Assembly: GCF_003719295.1 (NCBI RefSeq)
Contig: NZ_RFLW01000002.1
Span: 52,763-116,762, forward strand
Origin: Haliea alexandrii
Lineage (GTDB): Bacteria > Pseudomonadota > Gammaproteobacteria > Pseudomonadales > Halieaceae
Length of the DNA stretch: 64,000 nt
Direction: 5' to 3'
The translations under genes were made by a program, and so were the position numbers. The notes beneath the pieces are model-generated. The model was not told where the DNA came from. It ran no database searches and saw nothing but the letters and a program-made list of their open reading frames with translations. Positions 59,647-64,000 of this stretch are shown here, one piece after another. Every line of letters begins with the position of its first letter. The first letter of the stretch is position 1.

Positions 59647-61282
59647 ATTCGTTCATGTCCTTTGTCTCGTGCTCATGGCTGCCTTCCTTGGCGGCTGCAG
59701 CGCCGGTGAGTCCAATGTTGCACAGGGCAACCGTGATGGCATCCTCCATTTCGGCAATGGCTCCGAGCCCCAGGGGCTGGACCCTCATGTGGTCACCGGG
59801 GTGCCGGAAAGCAAGATCATTGATGCCCTGTTTGAAGGGCTCACACGCAAGAACCCCTGGACTCTGGAACCGGAGCCCGGCGCGGCGGCGAGCTGGGAGT
59901 TCAGCGACGATCGCCGCGTCATTACGTTCCATATGCAGCCGGAAGGGCGCTGGTCCAATGGCGACCCGGTCACCGCACACGACTTCGTCTGGTCCTGGCG
60001 ACGCGCTTTGGACCCGGCGATGGGTAACCTGTACGCCTACATGCTTTACCCGGTGGAAAACGCGGAAGCCTATGCCACGGGCAAGATTGATGACCCGGCA
60101 TTGGTCGGTGTGCGCGCGCTGGATGACATGACACTTGAAGTGACGCTGAATGCGCCCACGCCGTATTTCCTGCAACTCATGGACCACTATTCCAGCTACG
60201 CCGTGCACCGCGAAACGGTCGAGCGGTTTGGCAAGGCGACAGACCGGTTCACTCGCTGGACCCGGGTAGGCAACATTGTGACCAACGGCCCGTTCCAGTT
60301 GCAGAACTGGGAGCTGAACCGGCGTATTGTGGTGGAGCGCAACCCGCACTACTGGGACAACGACGCCGTGTACCTTAACGGCATTGTGTTCTACCCCACG
60401 GAAAACATTGTCAGCGAAGAACGCATGTTCCGCGTCCACCAGTTGCACTACACCGCCGATGTGCCGCTGAACAAGATTCCCGCGTACCGCAAAATGGCCG
60501 ACACGCCGTTTGTTGAAGCCCCTTACCTGGGCACCTATTTCTACCTGCTGAATACCGAGCGCCCGCCGCTGGATGATGTGCGGGTGCGTAAGGCCCTCTC
60601 ACTGGCGGTGGATCGCGAGGCGCTGACGCGAAATGTGCTCTATGGCAGCAATAACCCGGCTTATGCCATCACGCCACCGGGCACACTGGGTTACCAGCCA
60701 CCACAGCTGTTCACCCATGACCCGGAGGAGGCGCGGCGCCTGCTCGCGGAGGCCGGGTACCCCGGGGGGGACGGCTGGCCCGGGCTGGAGCTGATTTACA
60801 ACACCAGTGAAAGCCACCGCAAGATCGCGGTGGCGCTGCAGCAAATGTGGAAAGATGCATTGAATATCACTGTCACTCTGTCCAACCAGGAATGGAAGGT
60901 GTATCTGGACTCGGTCTCCCAGATGAATTTCCAGGTGGCGCGACGTGGCTGGATCGGCGACTACGTTGATCCGAACAACTTCCTCGACCTCTATATCACC
61001 GACGGCGGCAACAACAACACCGGCTTCTCGGACCCGGTTTACGATGAATTGATCTTGCAGCGTGCGCCGCGTGCGGCAACCCAGGAGGCGCGCTTCGCGC
61101 TGTTTCACGAAGCGGAAACACGCCTCATGGAGCAAATGCCCATCCTGCCCATTTACACCTATGCCAGCAAACATCTGGTGCACCCATCCGTGAAGGGCTT
61201 GCCGCCCAACCTTATGGACTTCGTCAATGTGAAATACATTCACCTTGAGGATGTGCCACTGACTGAATTCGAGCTGGAGTAG
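59639..61282 (+). CDS. oppA: Oligopeptide ABC transporter substrate-binding lipoprotein
   Basis: A peptide-binding lipoprotein of about 547 residues. The lipobox is AAFLGGC with Cys20 from the ATG at 59639 (59627 is also in frame but its AAGG box is too close). The SBP_bac_5 fold begins FGNGSEPQGLDPHVVTG, followed by FEGLTRKNPWTLEPEPGAAASWEF and WSNGDPVTAHDFVWSWRRALDP. The IGDYVDPNNFLD and NNNTGFSDPVYD segments are OppA-like. It captures oligopeptides in the periplasm for OppBC and an ATPase that follow directly. Confidence 0.92.
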   Translation: MYRFVHVLCLVLMAAFLGGCSAGESNVAQGNRDGILHFGNGSEPQGLDPHVVTGVPESKIIDALFEGLTRKNPWTLEPEPGAAASWEFSDDRRVITFHMQPEGRWSNGDPVTAHDFVWSWRRALDPAMGNLYAYMLYPVENAEAYATGKIDDPALVGVRALDDMTLEVTLNAPTPYFLQLMDHYSSYAVHRETVERFGKATDRFTRWTRVGNIVTNGPFQLQNWELNRRIVVERNPHYWDNDAVYLNGIVFYPTENIVSEERMFRVHQLHYTADVPLNKIPAYRKMADTPFVEAPYLGTYFYLLNTERPPLDDVRVRKALSLAVDREALTRNVLYGSNNPAYAITPPGTLGYQPPQLFTHDPEEARRLLAEAGYPGGDGWPGLELIYNTSESHRKIAVALQQMWKDALNITVTLSNQEWKVYLDSVSQMNFQVARRGWIGDYVDPNNFLDLYITDGGNNNTGFSDPVYDELILQRAPRAATQEARFALFHEAETRLMEQMPILPIYTYASKHLVHPSVKGLPPNLMDFVNVKYIHLEDVPLTEFELE

Positions 61283-61285
61283 CCT

Positions 61286-62218
61286 ATGTGGCGTTTCATT
61301 GCCGGGCGTTTGTTGCAGGCCATTCCGGTTATTCTCGCGGTCATCACCGTCACCTTTTTCCTGGTGAGGGTGGCACCCGGCGGTCCCTTCGACAGCGAAA
61401 AAGCCGTGATTCCCGAGGTCAAGGCGGCGCTCGAAGCCCAGTACCGGCTCGATCTTCCCCTCGGGCAACAGTATCTCGCCTACCTGCAAGACCTGGCCCG
61501 CGGTGAGCTTGGCCCCTCGTTTAAATACCCCGGTCGCAGTGTGAATGAACTGATTGCCGCGGGCCTGCCGGCGACGGCGGAGCTGGGCGCGTATGCCCTG
61601 CTGGTAGCGGTTGTGCTGGGCGGGCTGGCGGGTGTTGTGGCGTCGCTCAAGCCCAACAGCGCACAGGACTATATTCCCATGTCGGTGGCGATGATCGGCA
61701 TTTGCATGCCTACCTTTCTGCTCGGCCCGTTGTTGGTGCTGGTGTTCGGCATTCATCTGGAATGGCTGCCGGTGGCGGGGTGGGGCGATATTCCCGGCGA
61801 CAAGATACTGCCCAGCCTGACGCTCGGCGCCGCCTATGCGGCGTACATTGCGCGCTTGAGCCGGGCCGGCATGCTGGAAGTGATGTCGCAGGACTATATT
61901 CGCACCGCACGCGCCAAGGGCTTGCCGGAATGGCAGGTGGTAACGCGCCACGCGCTGCGCGGCGGCCTGATTCCCGTGGTGGCTTTCCTCGGCCCCGCCT
62001 TCGCCGGGCTGCTGGCGGGCTCGTTTGTGGTGGAGACCATTTTTCAGATTCCGGGCCTGGGGCGCTTCTACGTACAGGCCGCCTTCAACCGCGATTACAC
62101 CATGATCCTCGGTACGACGGTGTTCCTGTCGACGCTGATTGTGCTGTTCAACCTGCTGTCCGACATTCTCGCCGCGTGGTTGAACCCGCGCTTGCGCGCT
62201 CAGTATGGGGAGGCATGA
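61286..62218 (+). CDS. oppB: Oligopeptide ABC transporter permease OppB
   Basis: A 310-residue inner-membrane permease with six helices. The N-terminal FIAGRLLQAIPVILAVITVTFFLVRVAPGGPFD and the EAA loop RTARAKGLPEWQVVTRHALRGGLIP are OppB signatures. It begins three bases after the oppA stop and ends one base before oppC. It forms the channel with OppC. Confidence 0.93.
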   Translation: MWRFIAGRLLQAIPVILAVITVTFFLVRVAPGGPFDSEKAVIPEVKAALEAQYRLDLPLGQQYLAYLQDLARGELGPSFKYPGRSVNELIAAGLPATAELGAYALLVAVVLGGLAGVVASLKPNSAQDYIPMSVAMIGICMPTFLLGPLLVLVFGIHLEWLPVAGWGDIPGDKILPSLTLGAAYAAYIARLSRAGMLEVMSQDYIRTARAKGLPEWQVVTRHALRGGLIPVVAFLGPAFAGLLAGSFVVETIFQIPGLGRFYVQAAFNRDYTMILGTTVFLSTLIVLFNLLSDILAAWLNPRLRAQYGEA

Positions 62219-63106
62219 ATGACGTCTGCGAACCTCACTGATACGGCACAGGTGGAGCAGGGCACGTCGCTGTGGAAAGACGCCTGGCGCCGACTGCGCA
62301 AGAATCGTCTGGCCCTGTTCGGCCTCGCTGTGCTCACCGTGTTTATCGCGCTGGCTCTGTTGACGCCGTGGATAGCGCCCTATGCCTACGATGCCCAGAA
62401 CCTCGATCTCGGTGCCTCACCGCCTTCCGCCGCGCATTGGTTAGGCACGGACATCTTCGGGCGTGACCTGTTGACCCAGATACTCTACGGCGGGCGTATT
62501 TCCCTGGCGGTCGGTTTTGTCGCCACTGCGGTGGCGCTGGTGATCGGCGTGACCTGGGGCGCTATTGCCGGTTATGTGGGCGGCCGCGTGGACGCGGTGA
62601 TGATGCGGCTGGTGGATATCCTCTACGCCTTACCCTTCATGATTTTCATCGTGTTGTTGATGGTGGTGTTCGGGCGCAATCTGCTGCTGCTGTTCCTGGC
62701 CATCGGTGCGGTCGAGTGGCTGACCATGGCGCGCATCATGCGCGGCCAGGTGCAGTCCCTGCGCCAACAGGAGTTTGTCGAGGCCGCGGTGTCGCTGGGT
62801 TTGTCACCCGCAACCATCGTCCGCCGTCATCTGGTGCCCAACGCACTGGGGCCGATTATTGTCTACACCACCTTGACCATTCCCAGCGTTATGCTGCTGG
62901 AGGCGTTCCTGAGCTTTCTCGGCCTCGGCGTACAGCCGCCGGCCACCTCCTGGGGACTGTTGATTTCCTACGGTGCTGAAACCATGGAGGAGTATCCGTG
63001 GTTGCTGATTTTCCCGGGTGCGGCGCTCACCCTGACCCTGTTTGCATTGAACTTTCTTGGCGACGGCCTGCGCGATGCGCTGGACGTGCGCGGCTCCGGA
63101 GACTGA
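62219..63106 (+). CDS. oppC: Oligopeptide ABC transporter permease OppC
   Basis: A 295-residue permease. After a short cytoplasmic start (LWKDAWRRLRKNRLALFGL) it has six helices; the GTDIFGRDLLTQILYGGRISLAVGF region and the EAA loop EAAVSLGLSPATIVRRHLVPNALGPI are typical of OppC/DppC. It starts directly after oppB with no gap and leads into the ATPase gene six bases later. Confidence 0.93.
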   Translation: MTSANLTDTAQVEQGTSLWKDAWRRLRKNRLALFGLAVLTVFIALALLTPWIAPYAYDAQNLDLGASPPSAAHWLGTDIFGRDLLTQILYGGRISLAVGFVATAVALVIGVTWGAIAGYVGGRVDAVMMRLVDILYALPFMIFIVLLMVVFGRNLLLLFLAIGAVEWLTMARIMRGQVQSLRQQEFVEAAVSLGLSPATIVRRHLVPNALGPIIVYTTLTIPSVMLLEAFLSFLGLGVQPPATSWGLLISYGAETMEEYPWLLIFPGAALTLTLFALNFLGDGLRDALDVRGSGD

Positions 63107-63112
63107 TTGCCC

Positions 63113-64000
63113 ATGCCTCTGCTCAGTGTCCGCGACCTCCAGGTCGACTTCACCACCCGCAACGGCCGCATCACGGCGGTAAACCGTATAGGCTTTAACG
63201 TAGAACCCGGGCAGATCACCGCGATCATCGGTGAGTCAGGGTCGGGCAAGTCGGTTGCCTGCTACAGCCTGCTGGGGTTGCTTCCCACGCCGCCTGCCAG
63301 TATCGAGAGTGGCAGTGCAGTGTTTGACGGGCGCGACCTGCTGCAGATGAGCGAGCGCGAGCTGCGCGAGATCCGCGGCCGCGATATCGCCATGATCTTT
63401 CAGGACCCGATGACCTGCCTCAACCCCTACATGACGGTGGGTAACCAGCTGGTGGAGCCGCTCATCTACCACCGCAAGGTCACCCGGGCACAGGCCAGGG
63501 AGCGCGCACTGGAACTGCTGGCGGAAGTGGGGTTGCGCGACCCGCAGGCAACCATCGACCAGTACCCACACCAGTTTTCCGGCGGTATGCGTCAGCGGGT
63601 AATGATCGCGATGGCGCTGATCAATGAGCCCAGGCTGTTGATTGCTGATGAGCCGACCACGGCACTGGATGTCACTATTCAGGCGCAGATACTCGAACTC
63701 ATTGCCGAGCTGCAGCGCAAGCGCAACATCGGCGTGATTTTCATCAGCCATGACCTGTCTGTGGTTGCTGACATTGCCGATGACATCGTGGTGATGGAAA
63801 AGGGACATGTGGTGGAGCGGGGCGATCGTCAGGCGATTTTCCAGGCCGCCGAGCACCCTTACACACAGAAACTGCTGGCGGCGATACCCGCAGGCAGCAA
63901 GCCCCCGGCAGACGCCGTGCGGGAAGACCTCATTCAGGTGCGCAACCTGTGTACCTGGTTCCCCCAGGGGCGCGGTGCTGAACCGTTGCGTGCAGTGGAC
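63113..64000 (+). CDS. Oligopeptide ABC transporter ATPase, probably a two-domain OppDF/YejF-type protein (truncated by the window)
   Basis: The visible 296 residues hold a complete first ATPase domain: Walker A GESGSGKS near residue 40, Q-loop MIFQDP, signature FSGGMRQRV, Walker B LLIADEPTTALD, and H-loop FISHDL. After the peptide-transporter tail HPYTQKLLAAIP the chain does not end but starts again with DLIQVRNLCTWFP, the beginning of a second ATPase domain. That is the YejF or fused OppDF layout, with both ATPases in one chain. The rest is beyond the right edge. An ATG at 63113 follows oppC directly. Confidence 0.9.
   Translation, partial: MPLLSVRDLQVDFTTRNGRITAVNRIGFNVEPGQITAIIGESGSGKSVACYSLLGLLPTPPASIESGSAVFDGRDLLQMSERELREIRGRDIAMIFQDPMTCLNPYMTVGNQLVEPLIYHRKVTRAQARERALELLAEVGLRDPQATIDQYPHQFSGGMRQRVMIAMALINEPRLLIADEPTTALDVTIQAQILELIAELQRKRNIGVIFISHDLSVVADIADDIVVMEKGHVVERGDRQAIFQAAEHPYTQKLLAAIPAGSKPPADAVREDLIQVRNLCTWFPQGRGAEPLRAVD

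Overview
The window is high-GC, gene-dense DNA from a Gram-negative bacterium. It carries TonB-dependent receptors, OmpW, lipoproteins and many lipid- and steroid-type genes: two WS/DGAT acyltransferases, an acyl-CoA synthetase, and KstD- and KshA-like oxidoreductases. With the HvfA/HvfX pair and a CTERM-tailed protein, this suggests an aerobic marine gammaproteobacterium of the Halieaceae/OM60 type. That placement is inferred from gene families only. About 51 intact or window-truncated genes, one tRNA, one insertion sequence and three gene remnants can be supported.

Layout. 1-9 kb: a decayed sterol-desaturase remnant, an AraC regulator, a CTERM-tailed exported protein, a TonB receptor, two lipoproteins and an HD-GYP phosphodiesterase. 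9-13.8 kb: a two-component system, a small periplasmic protein, OmpW and an SDR. 14-21.5 kb: amidase plus aminotransferase, a membrane protein, a TerB-like protein, an RNA uracil methyltransferase, a bile-acid-symporter-family carrier and AzlCD. 21.6-25 kb: a WS/DGAT, epimerase and hydrolase lipid operon. 25-32.5 kb: an RpfG-like HD-GYP response regulator followed at once by a 2,102-residue hybrid kinase. 32.6-43.8 kb: two convergent operons for catabolism of a hydrophobic, probably steroid-like, compound. 43.9-47 kb: YihY and an unusual alpha/beta-hydrolase-cyclophilin fusion. 47.3-53.2 kb: a metal and redox stress island (below). 53.3-54.7 kb: an IS481-family element beside tRNA-Thr. 54.8-59.6 kb: WS/DGAT, M32 carboxypeptidase and acyl-CoA synthetase. 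59.6-64 kb: an oligopeptide ABC transporter that runs off the window.

The most interesting part is 47.3-53.2 kb. An operon of a DoxX protein, arsenite methyltransferase (arsM) and arsenate reductase (arsC) sits next to a copper-binding RiPP pair: HvfA, with eight EGKCG motifs, and HvfX. The maturation enzymes HvfB and HvfC are absent from the window. Both operons are preceded by nearly the same 28-bp promoter-like block, GTAACAAAC-N10-[C/G]GAATCAAT, with identical spacing. Close by lies an ECF sigma factor translationally coupled to a soluble protein that fuses a zinc-finger anti-sigma domain to a complete AhpD-type peroxidase site. My hypothesis is that this sigma/anti-sigma-peroxidase pair senses peroxide or metal stress and drives both operons.
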